DNA from: Clostridia bacterium
GTDB taxonomy: Bacteria > Bacillota > Clostridia > TANB77 > CAG-508
Reading direction: 5' to 3'
NCBI GenBank assembly: GCA_022791735.1
Contig: JAAVZQ010000061.1
Span: 1 to 38,639, forward strand
Length of the DNA stretch: 38,639 nucleotides
Shown here: piece after piece, positions 17,557 to 25,876 of the stretch
Position numbering within the stretch: position 1 is the first letter of the stretch
Layout: every line of letters starts with the position of its first letter
Made by a program: the position numbers and the translations under genes
Notes under the pieces: model-generated
What the model was told of the DNA's origin: nothing
What the model saw: only the letters and a program-made list of their open reading frames with translations
Databases searched by the model: none

Positions 17557-18916
17557 ATGGCGTTTGAAGGACTATCAAGCAGACTACAAGGTATAACAAA
17601 TAAATTAAGAGGAAAAGCAAGAATTACAGAAAATGATTTGAAAGAAATTTTAAGAGAAGTAAAACTTGCCCTTTTAGAAGCGGATGTTAACTACAAAATA
17701 GTAAAAGAATTTATAACAGAAGTGGAGAAAAAAGCTTTAGGCCAAGATGTACTAAAATCACTTACACCAGGTCAGCAAGTAGTAAAAATCGTAAAAGATG
17801 AGCTTATAGAACTTTTAGGAGGAGAAGAGAGCAAAATTGCTTTTACTCCAAACCCACCTACTGTAATAATGCTTGTACGGTCTTCAAGGTTCAGGAAAAA
17901 CTACTACTTGTGGAAAACTTGCAAACCTATTAAGAAAGCAAGGTAAAAGTCCATTACTTGTTGCATGTGACGTATATAGACCAGCAGCTATCAAACAGCT
18001 ACAAGTTGTAGGAGCAAGCCTAAATATACCAGTGTTTGTGAATGAAGCATCAAAAGATGTAGTACATATTGCAAAACAAGCAATGAATGTTGCGATGTCT
18101 AAATTAAATGATGTAGTAATCCTAGATACAGCGGGACGTTTGCATATTGATGAAGAACTTATGCAAGAACTACAAAATGTAAAGCAAAATGTAAAACCAC
18201 ATGAGATTTTACTTGTAGTTGACAGTATGACAGGTCAAGATGCTGTAAATGTTGGCCAAACTTTCAATGAAAAGCTTGGTATAGATGGAGTAATCCTTAC
18301 AAAATTAGATGGTGATACTCGTGGTGGTGCTGCACTTTCTGTAAAAAAAGTTACAGGCAAGCCAATCAAGTTTGCAGGTGTAGGCGAAAAGCTAAGTGAA
18401 CTCGAAACATTTTACCCAAAAAGAATGGCAGAAAGAATACTTGGCATGGGTGATGTCTTATCAATAATTGAAAAAGCAGAAGAAGCTTTTGATGAACAGG
18501 AAGCAGAAGAACTTGAAAAACAACTTAGAAAGCAAGAATTCGATTTAGATGATTACTTAGCACAATTAAGACAAATTAAGAAAATGGGTTCATTCTCATC
18601 AATACTTAAGATGTTACCAGGAGCTAATAAGCTTGGAGATATAAAAGTAGATGATAGAGAATTTATAAAAATAGAGGCTATGATTTGTTCTATGACTAAA
18701 AAAGAAAGAAGAAATCCTAAAGTACTAAATGGAAGTAGAAGACAAAGAATAGCAAAAGGTTCTGGAACTACGGTTCAAGATGTAAATAAATTTATGAAAT
18801 CATTTGAAGTGACACAAAAAATGATGAAACAAATGAAGAGTAAAAAAGGCGGAATGAAGAAAGCCTTGAAGGGACTCAATATGGATGATGTTGATTTGAG
18901 CAAATTCAAAATTTAA
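17557..18916 (+). CDS. ffh: signal recognition particle GTPase Ffh, read through a +1 shift
   Basis: Ffh binds 4.5S/scRNA and signal peptides and delivers ribosomes to FtsY. MAFEGLSSRLQGITNKLRGK is the N domain. Skipping C17878 in CGG 17878-17880 gives MLVGLQGSGKTTTCGKLA, the G1 P-loop; frame zero instead reads RSSRFRKN and ends. Further motifs are DTAGRLHIDEE (G3), TKLDGDTRGGAAL (G4) and a Met-rich M domain ending in MMKQMKSKKGGMKKALKGLN. The composite is 452 residues, the expected length. ATG 17557 follows AAAGGA at spacing 10. Ffh is essential, so this is one of the strongest individual cases for functional recoding. Confidence 0.94.
17878..17880 (+). other. CGG +1 shift site in ffh
   Basis: GTA-CGG-T. 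The glycine is the first of GLQGSGKTT, the Ffh P-loop. Confidence 0.92.
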
Positions 18917-19012
18917 TGCTAGTAGGAGAGGCGAAGAGATTTGTACCTATGGGCAATAAAAATGTTATTAAATTTTTAAATATATATAAATAAAAAAGGA
19001 GGAAAATACAAA

Positions 19013-19243
19013 ATGGTAAAAATCAGATTACAAAGAATTGGAAAAAAGAAAGCACCTTTCTATCACATAGTAGTTGCAGATTCTAGGTCACCAAGAGATG
19101 GCAAAATAATTGAGCAAATTGGAACTTATGATCCAATGAAAGAGCCAGCAGTTATAAGCCTAGACAAAGAAAAATGTGAGACATGGATAAAAAATGGTGC
19201 AAAACCTACTGATACAGTTAAAGCTCTTATTGAAAAAGCATAA
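19013..19243 (+). CDS. rpsP: 30S ribosomal protein S16
   Basis: A 76-residue S16 with the full signature MVKIRLQRIGKKKAPFYHIV and ADSRSPRDGKIIEQIGTYDP. It binds 16S rRNA early in 30S assembly. ATG 19013 follows AAAGGAGG. It is followed in order by the KH protein, rimM, trmD and rplS, the standard Bacillota cluster, so co-transcription with ffh is likely. No in-frame CGG. Confidence 0.96.
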   Translation: MVKIRLQRIGKKKAPFYHIVVADSRSPRDGKIIEQIGTYDPMKEPAVISLDKEKCETWIKNGAKPTDTVKALIEKA

Positions 19244-19272
19244 GCTGTACGAAGAAAGGATAGGTGAGCAGT

Positions 19273-19503
19273 TTGAAAGAAGTTTTACAAACAATTATCG
19301 AAGCTTTAGTTGATGATAAAAGTCAAATAGAAATAAACGAGTCTGAAAAAGATGGAGAAACACTATTTGAAGTAAAAGTTGCGAAAGAAGATATGGGTAG
19401 AGTAATTGGAAAAGAAGGTAGAATTGCTAAATCTATTAGAGTTCTATTTAAGTCAATTTCTGCTAAAGAACAAAAGAAAGTTTCAATTGAGTTTATAGAT
19501 TAA
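19273..19503 (+). CDS. khpA: KH-domain RNA-binding protein (KhpA/YlqC)
   Basis: A 76-residue single KH domain of the KhpA family, a small RNA chaperone that pairs with KhpB. MKEVLQTIIEALVDDKSQIE leads to the GxxG-like loop VIGKEGRIAKSIRVLF. TTG 19273 is preferred because AGGATAGG lies 8 bases upstream and because homologues begin MKE; GTG 19264 is an alternative. It lies 29 bases after rpsP and 17 bases before rimM. Confidence 0.9.
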   Translation: MKEVLQTIIEALVDDKSQIEINESEKDGETLFEVKVAKEDMGRVIGKEGRIAKSIRVLFKSISAKEQKKVSIEFID

Positions 19504-19520
19504 TTAAGGAGAAATCCAAA

Positions 19521-20051
19521 ATGGATAACTTATTAGAAATAGGTCAAATTGTAAATTCCTATGGAATAAAAGGTTTCTTGAAAGTTGTACCATTTACAGA
19601 TAATGTAAAAAGGTTTGACGATTTAAAAACAATATATATAGAAAAAAACAAAAAACTATCTGAAATAGAAATAGAAGAAGTAAAGTATCATAAAAATTTA
19701 GTTTTATTAAAATTAAAGGGGATTGATGATATAAACGATACTTTGGAATTCAAAAATTGCTATATCAAAATAGATAGAAAAGATGCTGTAGAATTACCAG
19801 AAGATACGTATTTTATAGTAGATTTGATAGATATGGATGTAACAACAGATGAAGGTGAAAATCTTGGAAAGATAGTAGATGTATTTCCGACAGGAAGTAA
19901 TGATGTATATGTTGTAAAAGATGAACTTGGAAAGCAAGTGTTATTACCTGCAATTGGTGATGTAATAAAATCAGTTGATGTTAAAAATAAAAAAATGGTA
20001 GTACATTTGATAGAAGGGTTAATCGGAGGGAACAAAGAAAATGAAGTTTAG
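19521..20051 (+). CDS. rimM: 16S rRNA processing protein RimM
   Basis: RimM binds S19 and assists maturation of the 30S head. IGQIVNSYGIKGFLKVVPFT starts the N-terminal barrel, and DTYFIVDLIDMDV and GSNDVYVVK mark the PRC-barrel C-terminal domain, ending with PAIGDVIKSVDVKNKKMVVH. It has 176 residues, ATG 19521 after AAGGAGAAA. The end overlaps the trmD start by 11 bases, implying translational coupling. An ATC GGA places CGG out of frame, with no shift. Confidence 0.93.
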   Translation: MDNLLEIGQIVNSYGIKGFLKVVPFTDNVKRFDDLKTIYIEKNKKLSEIEIEEVKYHKNLVLLKLKGIDDINDTLEFKNCYIKIDRKDAVELPEDTYFIVDLIDMDVTTDEGENLGKIVDVFPTGSNDVYVVKDELGKQVLLPAIGDVIKSVDVKNKKMVVHLIEGLIGGNKENEV

Positions 20052-20708
20052 TGTTTTAACACTTTTCCCAGAAATGTTTGATAATTTAAAACAGAGCATA
20101 ATAGGGAAGGCAATTGGGAAAAATCTAATAGAACTAGAATTAATCAATATTAGAGATTTTTCAAACAATAAGCATAAAAAAGTAGATGACACTCCATACC
20201 GGTGGAGGTGCTGGAATGGTAATGATGCCAGACGTAGTATACAGAGCTTATGAAAGCGTTAAAACCGAAAACTCAAAAGTTATCTATTTATCACCACAAG
20301 GCAAAACTTTAAATCAAGCTAAAGTAAAGACTTTAAGCAAAGAAAAACATATAATTTTACTTTGTGGACATTATGAAGGGATTGACCAAAGAGTTATAGA
20401 TGAGATTGTAGATGAAGAGATATCCATTGGAGATTATGTATTAACAGGTGGAGAAATACCGGCAATGGTAGTTATAGATACTGTTTCAAGGTATGTAGAA
20501 GGAGTACTTAGCAAAGAATCCATAGAAGAAGAAAGTTTTTCAAATGGTAATTTGTTAGAATATCCACAATATACAAGACCAGAAGAGTTTCACGGAATGA
20601 AAGTTCCAGAAGTTTTGCTTAGTCGGACACCATGAAAACATAGAAAAATGGAGAAAAGAAATGGCACTTGATGCCACAAAAAAGAAAAGACCTGATTTAA
20701 TAAATTAA
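20041..20708 (+). CDS. trmD: tRNA (guanine-37-N1) methyltransferase, read through two +1 shifts
   Basis: TrmD methylates G37 of tRNAs that read CNN codons and prevents +1 frameshifting, an ironic role in this genome. MKFSVLTLFPEMFDN is the start. CGG 20200-20202 shifted gives DDTPYGGGAGMVMMPDV, and LLCGHYEGIDQRVID and GDYVLTGGEIPAMV form the SPOUT trefoil knot. CGG 20624-20626 shifted gives VPEVLLSGHHENIEKWRK, the conserved C-terminal start. Composite length is 221 residues, slightly short. Without either shift the enzyme is not made whole. The start overlaps rimM. Confidence 0.93.
20200..20202 (+). other. CGG +1 shift site 1 in trmD
   Basis: TAC-CGG-T, giving Tyr-Gly-Gly-Gly-Ala-Gly-Met. 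Confidence 0.9.
20624..20626 (+). other. CGG +1 shift site 2 in trmD
   Basis: AGT-CGG-A, giving Leu-Ser-Gly-His-His. Confidence 0.9.
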
Positions 20709-20729
20709 AAAAAGGAAGGAGAAAAAATA

Positions 20730-21317
20730 ATGGACATTATAAAAGCTATTGAACATGAACAATTAAAAGAGAAAGTACCAGTATTAGACGTTGGAAACAC
20801 TGTAAGAGTTCATGCTAAAATAAAAGAAGGAAACCGTGAAAGAATACAGGTATTCGAAGGAATAATAATTAAAAAACAAGGTGGAGGAGTAAATGAAACA
20901 TTTACTGTAAGAAAAATATCTTATGGTGTAGGTGTTGAAAAAACATTTTTACTACATTCACCAAACGTTGAAAAAGTTGAGGTAGTTAGAGTAGGTAAAG
21001 CAAGACGTGCTAAACTATATTATCTAAGAGATAGAGTAGGTAAATCTGCTAGAACTAAAGAAAAAGTAGGAGCAAGAATTGAGACTAAAGAGATTGTTGT
21101 AAAAGAAAACCTAGCACAAGAAGAAACTCCAGTAGAAGAAGTAGTAGAGACAGTAGATACACCTGCTGAAGCTACAGAAACAGTTGAAGCAAAGGTAGAA
21201 GAAACACCAACAGAAGTAGTTGAAGCTCCAGCAGTAGAAACAGAAAATCCAGTAGTAGAAGAAACTGTGGATACTGTATCAGAAGAGACAGTAGAAGAAG
21301 TTAAGGATAAAGAATAA
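20730..21317 (+). CDS. rplS: 50S ribosomal protein L19 with long acidic C-terminal tail
   Basis: Residues 1 to about 112 are L19, a 30S-50S bridge protein: VRVHAKIKEGNRERIQVFEG, GVGVEKTFLLHSP and KLYYLRDRVGKSAR are the conserved blocks. Ordinary L19 stops near residue 115-120. Here about 75 further residues follow, built almost only from Glu, Val, Thr, Pro and Ala in imperfect repeats such as VEETPTEVVEAP and ETVDTVSEETVEEV. The tail is in one open frame with no shift site, so it is not a read-through artefact. ATG 20730 follows AAGGAGA. Last gene of the rpsP-rplS cluster. Confidence 0.93.
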   Translation: MDIIKAIEHEQLKEKVPVLDVGNTVRVHAKIKEGNRERIQVFEGIIIKKQGGGVNETFTVRKISYGVGVEKTFLLHSPNVEKVEVVRVGKARRAKLYYLRDRVGKSARTKEKVGARIETKEIVVKENLAQEETPVEEVVETVDTPAEATETVEAKVEETPTEVVEAPAVETENPVVEETVDTVSEETVEEVKDKE

Positions 21318-21332
21318 ACGAATAAAAGTGGC

Positions 21333-21513
21333 AATTCAAAGCTTAAAATATCGTTTGTCCTGCAACGGGTAGTTATTAATAATTCCAAGAAAACCTCGGA
21401 ACTAGTAAGAAAATGTAATGAGCAAAGCTCAAACATTTTCTAAAGTGTAGGAGTAATCTTGATAATTATTAATAACTACCCTGCGAGGGCTTTTAGTTTG
21501 TTTAGCTTTGAAT
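21333..21513. repeat. structured intergenic element with nested pairing arms
   Basis: Outer arms ATTCAAAGCTTAAA / TTTAGCTTTGAAT, then GGGTAGTTATTAATAATT (21367-21384) pairing perfectly with its complement ending at 21481. An internal hairpin AGAAAATG...CATTTTCT lies near 21408-21442. TTTGTCCTG precedes the arm, as in family A, but the core differs. Confidence 0.7.
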
Positions 21514-21533
21514 AATAACAAATTTTATCGTGT

Positions 21534-21576
21534 AAAAAACCTCCCTCTAGTGCAAAGCACCAGAGGGAGGCTTTTT
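21534..21576. terminator. bidirectional intrinsic terminator
   Basis: CCTCCCTCT...AGAGGGAGG stem with A residues on the left and T residues on the right. It serves the minus-strand cassette gene. Confidence 0.8.
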
Positions 21577-21581
21577 AAGAT

Positions 21582-21899
21582 TTACTCCTTACAAAGCTTC
21601 GGCGGAAGTTCCGCCGGTGTAAACTTCGGATTGGTTATCCTGTCGACCATAATGCAGGCGGCAATCGCAGCAGCTTCCCGCCGGGAGTCGTCGGGTACAT
21701 ACCCCTGATTGAGATAGTGCAGGACATCGGTTTTGACATCGTAAGAAAGATGCTTGAGTTCGGTGTAATCGATGTCACCAGGCTTGTGGACATAGTCCTT
21801 GGGAATCTCAGGTGCACAGCGGAGAGGAACAAGAGTTAACCCCTCGCCTTTGTGCGGATGTGTGAACCGAAGTCGCCATTTGTAAGCGTTTGCGTTCAT
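21582..21899 (-). CDS. unknown 105-residue protein, GC-rich cassette gene
   Basis: Not recognised. It is a soluble, Pro- and charge-rich protein with no membrane segment. Codon use is GC-rich (GCC, CCG, CTC) unlike the AT-rich neighbours. Three CGG codons (21869-21867, 21683-21681, 21680-21678, minus strand) are in frame and must be arginine for the frame to stay open; a +1 shift at the first meets TAA within about a dozen codons. ATG 21899 has GGAGA at good spacing; ATG 21929 is an upstream alternative. It has its own consensus promoter, a palindromic operator-like site and a terminator, so it forms a one-gene unit. Probably acquired from a standard-code organism. Confidence 0.6.
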   Translation of the reverse strand: MNANAYKWRLRFTHPHKGEGLTLVPLRCAPEIPKDYVHKPGDIDYTELKHLSYDVKTDVLHYLNQGYVPDDSRREAAAIAACIMVDRITNPKFTPAELPPKLCKE

Positions 21900-21924
21900 A
21901 GCAAAATCTCCTTTTTTCAAAAAT

Positions 21925-21938
21925 AGCACACGTGTGCT
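21925..21938. promoter_or_regulatory. perfect 14-bp palindrome, candidate operator
   Basis: AGCACACGTGTGCT lies just downstream of the -10 box of the minus-strand cassette, where a repressor would block transcription. Confidence 0.45.
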
Positions 21939-21947
21939 GACATATTA

Positions 21948-21976
21948 ATTATATTCTAAATTATGTAAATTGTCAA
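21948..21976 (-). promoter_or_regulatory. consensus promoter of the minus-strand cassette
   Basis: On the minus strand TTGACA (21976-21971), 17-base spacer, TATAAT (21953-21948): a perfect sigma-A consensus. Confidence 0.8.
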
Positions 21977-21995
21977 ATTAAATATGATATTATTT

Positions 21996-22087
21996 AAATC
22001 ACAGCTTTTGAGTTTCGTCTGTCCTGTCATGGGTAATTATTAATAGAATTACCCTATACGGACTTTAAATACTTTAAGCTGTGATTT
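21996..22087. repeat. hairpin element
   Basis: AAATCACAGCTT (21996-22007) pairs with AAGCTGTGATTT (22076-22087); an inner stem GGGTAATT / AATTACCC forms a second hairpin. GTCTGTCCTG again precedes the inner arm. Confidence 0.65.
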
Positions 22088-22182
22088 GTAACTAATAGTA
22101 AATTAATAAAAAATTAATGTTTCTTCTATTTTTTCTTAAGAGAAAGTATGCTATAATAGTAACATGAGAAAAAGAGGGGAAG

Positions 22183-22887
22183 ATGAAAGAAATGTATAAT
22201 ATATTAGTATGTGATGATGATAAAGAAATAGTAAAAGCGATAGAGATTTATCTTGTAAAAGAGAATTACAATGTACTTAAAGCATATAACGGAGAAGAAT
22301 GTTTGAAAATATTAAAACAAAATACCATACATTTAATAATCTTAGATATAATGATGCCTAAAAAAGATGGAATAGAAACCATAGAAGAAATAAGAAAAGA
22401 AAAGACAATACCAGTAATTATGCTATCTGCAAAATCAGAAGATGAGGACAAAATAAAAGGACTAAATATTGGGGCAGATGATTATGTAACAAAACCATTT
22501 AATCCACTTGAATTAATTGCAAGAGTGAATTCGGGAATTAGAAGATATACAAAACTTGGAACAATCACAGATGAAGAAAACAAAAAGATATATAAATCAG
22601 GTGAACTTGTAATTGATGATGATTTAAAAAAAGTTACAGTAGAGGGAAGAGAAGTAAAATTAACACCAACAGAATTCAATATACTAAAGTTTTTAACAAA
22701 AAATAAAGGAATAGTATATTCAATAGATAAAATTTACGAAAATGTATGGGAAGATGAAGCATATGGTGCAGATAATATAATAGCTGTACATATAAGACAC
22801 ATAAGAGAAAAAATCGAAATAAACCCAAAAGAGCCGAAATATCTAAAGGTCATTTGGGGGATTGGTTATAAGATAGAAAATATTTGA
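22183..22887 (+). CDS. OmpR-family response regulator
   Basis: A 234-residue two-domain regulator. The receiver has the acidic pair in VCDDD, the phospho-acceptor Asp in LIILDIMMPKKDG (about residue 54), Ser/Thr in IMLSAKS and Lys in DDYVTKPF. The C-terminal winged helix contains VKLTPTEFNILKFL and IIAVHIRHIREKI. ATG 22183 follows AGAGGGGAAG, with a TATAAT at 22152-22157. The histidine kinase starts 17 bases after its stop, so the two are co-transcribed. CGG occurs only out of frame (AAC GGA, TCG GGA). The signal and regulon cannot be told from the sequence. Confidence 0.93.
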   Translation: MKEMYNILVCDDDKEIVKAIEIYLVKENYNVLKAYNGEECLKILKQNTIHLIILDIMMPKKDGIETIEEIRKEKTIPVIMLSAKSEDEDKIKGLNIGADDYVTKPFNPLELIARVNSGIRRYTKLGTITDEENKKIYKSGELVIDDDLKKVTVEGREVKLTPTEFNILKFLTKNKGIVYSIDKIYENVWEDEAYGADNIIAVHIRHIREKIEINPKEPKYLKVIWGIGYKIENI

Positions 22888-22904
22888 AACAAGGAAGGTT
22901 ATAG

Positions 22905-25093
22905 ATGAAAGAAAGTAAAGCACTAAAAGTAATTAGCTATATAGTTCTACCATTACTAATTCGGAATAATATTAGTTGCTATGTTTTATAGCATTAATAG
23001 ACAAGTGTATTCAAGAGAACTTGATGGTTCATATTTTCAAAGTCAAGAATTTGTGGCATATTATATGTCTGCATTGAGAGAAGAGATAAGTTCATTAATA
23101 CATAAAGATGGAGATACTTACAAAGTAAGTGAAGATGATACAAGGATATATCGTAGGACTAATTCAAAAAATATGTTTTCAGGTATAAAAAATTGTAATT
23201 TTGTTATTATTTATCATCCAAGAAATAAGGTATATACAAACTTAGGATATCCAAACATAGAAAATCTTGAGACTATGAAAGAGTATGTTGCAAATCAACC
23301 AGGAAAAAAAGTGACTATTGTAAAAGGCGAGATGAAATCTGATGCTTCAGCAATCATGGATGCTTGGGAAGAATATAGAGGGATATTTCAAGGTACATAT
23401 TATTATACAGATGGCTCATATTATGATTTAAGTGATTATCAAAAACAACAATATAAAAAGAAAATAGAAGAAGACATAGGATATAGTGTAGATACAATAG
23501 AAGGAACAGCATTGACTGGGATAAACACAAGCTTAAATATGGATGAAAAAGGTTTTATCTACGTTGATTATGACATAAATGATTTTGAAGTATATATGAG
23601 TTATGAAGAGGAACTTGTAAACACTTATGACTCATTTATAATAAACTTCTTAAAGAATTTGCAAGAAAATGAAGATATGCTTTATATCTTAGTTCCAATT
23701 TGTGCAATATGTATAGCTATAATTCTTATATATCTCATAATGGCAATAGGATATAAAAAAGGCAAAGACGGAGTAAACTTAAATGATATAGACAAAATTC
23801 CAATTGAAATAGTATTAGTAATAGTGCTAAGTGTAGTTCTTTTACTATTTGCTATAGTTGAAAATGTAGATAATCATTTATATAGTTATACAAATTATTC
23901 TAAAATATATTTAAGTGCATCTATTGCAACATATTTTGTGTCATATATATTATGTATTTTGACATTTACAACAATAGTAAAGAGGATAAAAGCAAAGACA
24001 TTTATAAAAAATAGTATAACATGGAGAATTTTAAGACTTATAAAAAGAATATTAATAAGAACAAAAAAGTCAATTGATGTATTTACAGAATCGATAAATG
24101 TTACTCTAAAAACGATTGGAATAGGAGTGGCTTATCTTGTAATATGTTTACTTATACTTGCTATATCACTGGATGTAGGCAATCCAAGCTTTGGAATTTT
24201 AGCAGATATAGTGATTACTGTATATTTCTTTTATGAGATTATAAAGAGGATAAACAAGTTTAAAAGAATTGAAAATCAACTTAAAAAGATTTATGAAGGA
24301 GATAACAAAGATAGATTAGTAGTAGAAGAATTTACTCCAGAATTTAAGCAGATGGTAGAATATGTAAATGATATATCAAATGGATTTGAAAATGCAGTAG
24401 AACAAGGAATAAAGAGCGAGAGATTAAAGACAGAGCTTATTACAAATGTATCACATGATATAAAAACACCGCTTACATCCATTATAAACTATGCAGATTT
24501 AATAAAACAAGAAGATGTAGAAAATGAGAAAGTAAAAGAATATATTGATATATTACTTAGTAAATCACATAGGTTAAAAAGGCTAATAGAGGACTTAGTA
24601 GAGGCTTCAAAAGCATCTTCAGGAAATGTAAAACTAAAGCTAGAACGATTGAACCTAGAAGAACTTATCAATCAGACAACAGGAGAATTTGAAGACAAAT
24701 TTAAAGATAAAAATTTGGAAATAGTAACAAGCATGCCAAAAGAAGCGATAATTGTTGAAGCTGACAGTAGGTACATGTATAGAGTAGTAGAAAATGTATT
24801 TAGTAATGTTGCTAAATATGCATTAGCAAATTCGAGAGTATATGTAGATATTACTAAAAATGAAAATAAAGTAAAAGTAGAAGTAAAAAATATATCAGAA
24901 GAAAAGCTTAATATAAGTGAAGATGAACTTATGCAAAGGTTTGTAAGAGGAGATAAGTCAAGGACAACAGAGGGAAGCGGGCTTCGGATTATCAATATCG
25001 AGAAGTCTTACAGAATTACAAAAAGGTACATTTAACATAAAAATAGATGGAGATTTGTTCAAAGTAGAGCTTGAATTTGACATATCAGAATAA
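22905..25093 (+). CDS. sensor histidine kinase, multi-pass, read through two +1 shifts
   Basis: A 728-residue membrane kinase paired with the upstream regulator. The first membrane segment spans the first shift: VISYIVLPLL, then CGG 22962-22964, then GIILVAMFYSI. An extracellular sensor region of about 220 residues follows, then five further membrane segments (about residues 259-452). The catalytic part has the H box LITNVSHDIKTPLTSI, the N box VVENVFSNVAKYA and the G box EGSGLGLSISRSL, which exists only after skipping C24985 in CGG 24985-24987. Frame zero would give 24 residues, then later lose the ATP-lid end. ATG 22905 follows AAGGAAGG. Confidence 0.9.
22962..22964 (+). other. CGG +1 shift site 1 in the kinase gene
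   Basis: ATT-CGG-A, inside the first membrane helix. Confidence 0.85.
24985..24987 (+). other. CGG +1 shift site 2 in the kinase gene
   Basis: CTT-CGG-A, inside the GLGL motif of the ATP-binding domain. Confidence 0.9.
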
Positions 25094-25115
25094 TGCATAT
25101 AATATCAAAACCTGA

Positions 25116-25143
25116 CAAAAAGCCTCGTGTATGGGGCTTTTTG
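25116..25143 (+). terminator. intrinsic terminator after the two-component genes
   Basis: AAAAAGCC / GGCTTTTT stem with T-rich 3' side. Confidence 0.75.
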
Positions 25144-25157
25144 TTGTATAAATTGTT

Positions 25158-25186
25158 TTGACATAGAGAAGAAAAAGTGCTATAAT
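25158..25186 (+). promoter_or_regulatory. consensus promoter of the Spo0A-C-like cassette
   Basis: TTGACA (25158-25163), 17-base spacer, TATAAT (25181-25186). Confidence 0.8.
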
Positions 25187-25239
25187 GAAATGCAAGCAGT
25201 CAAATGGCTGTTGAATTTGAAATAGAGGAGAAATGACAG

Positions 25240-25710
25240 ATGCCAAAAAAAGAGCGGACCGACTTCATGATTGACCTTCTTCGAGAAAATGGTTACGGGA
25301 TGAGAGACCTAGTGGTGCTCGGAAAAGTGTTGACATCCAAGGAGTTTCAGCAGAGCATAACCGCGGAACAAGATAAGATGGATGAACGTATTATAGATGT
25401 GTTGTTTAGAATTGGAATTCCAGGACCAATGATGGAGTATTTGCGGCAAGCGGTGAAGCTGAAGGTTGATACTAATGGCGAAATGACAATGGGGCAGATA
25501 TACTAAAAAATAGCAAATAACCTTGGTACTCGAAGTGGTATGGTGGAAACTAGAATTAAAGCTGCTATTGAAATAGTTTGGCGTAGTTCTGACAGACAAC
25601 ATATGAAAGAGTATCTAGGAGAAGACTTCATTAAGCAGGAACACAGACCACAAAATCGCGTATTTATTAATGCTCTTGTTCAGTACCTCATGGAAAAAGG
25701 GCTCAAATAA
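25240..25710 (+). pseudogene. Spo0A C-terminal-domain-like DNA-binding protein, interrupted by an in-frame TAA
   Basis: Read as one frame, the 156 codons resemble the DNA-binding domain of Spo0A without a receiver: VLFRIGIPGPMMEYLRQAVK, then IANNLGTRSGMVETRIKAAI and EIVW as in the Spo0A recognition region, ending RVFINALVQYLMEKG. A TAA at 25504-25506 interrupts the frame after GQIY, where homologues have a residue such as Lys, so the gene is either a nonsense mutant or makes an 88-residue stub. Two in-frame CGG codons (25255-25257 and 25444-25446) must be Arg; the second matches a conserved Spo0A Arg (YLR). The first half is GC-richer than the flanks. ATG 25240 follows AGAGGAG. Likely acquired and decaying. 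Confidence 0.6.
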
Positions 25711-25734
25711 TATCTGTAATTTCATACGCAAGCT

Positions 25735-25769
25735 AAAAGGACGAATAGGCATTGCCTATCCGTCCTTTT
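25735..25769 (+). terminator. intrinsic terminator after the Spo0A-C-like gene
   Basis: AAAAGGACG-AATAGGC / GCCTAT-CCGTCCTTTT stem. Confidence 0.8.
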
Positions 25770-25811
25770 GGTATACAAATATAAGTTTTTTAGTAAAATT
25801 CAGACAAACTC

Positions 25812-25840
25812 TTGTTTTTATAATTTGTTTGTAGTATAAT
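25812..25840 (+). promoter_or_regulatory. uvrA promoter
   Basis: TTGTTT (25812-25817), 17-base spacer, TATAAT (25835-25840). No clear LexA box seen. Confidence 0.6.
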
Positions 25841-25876
25841 GTATAACAAGTTTTATTCAAAATCGGGGGCAAAGAA

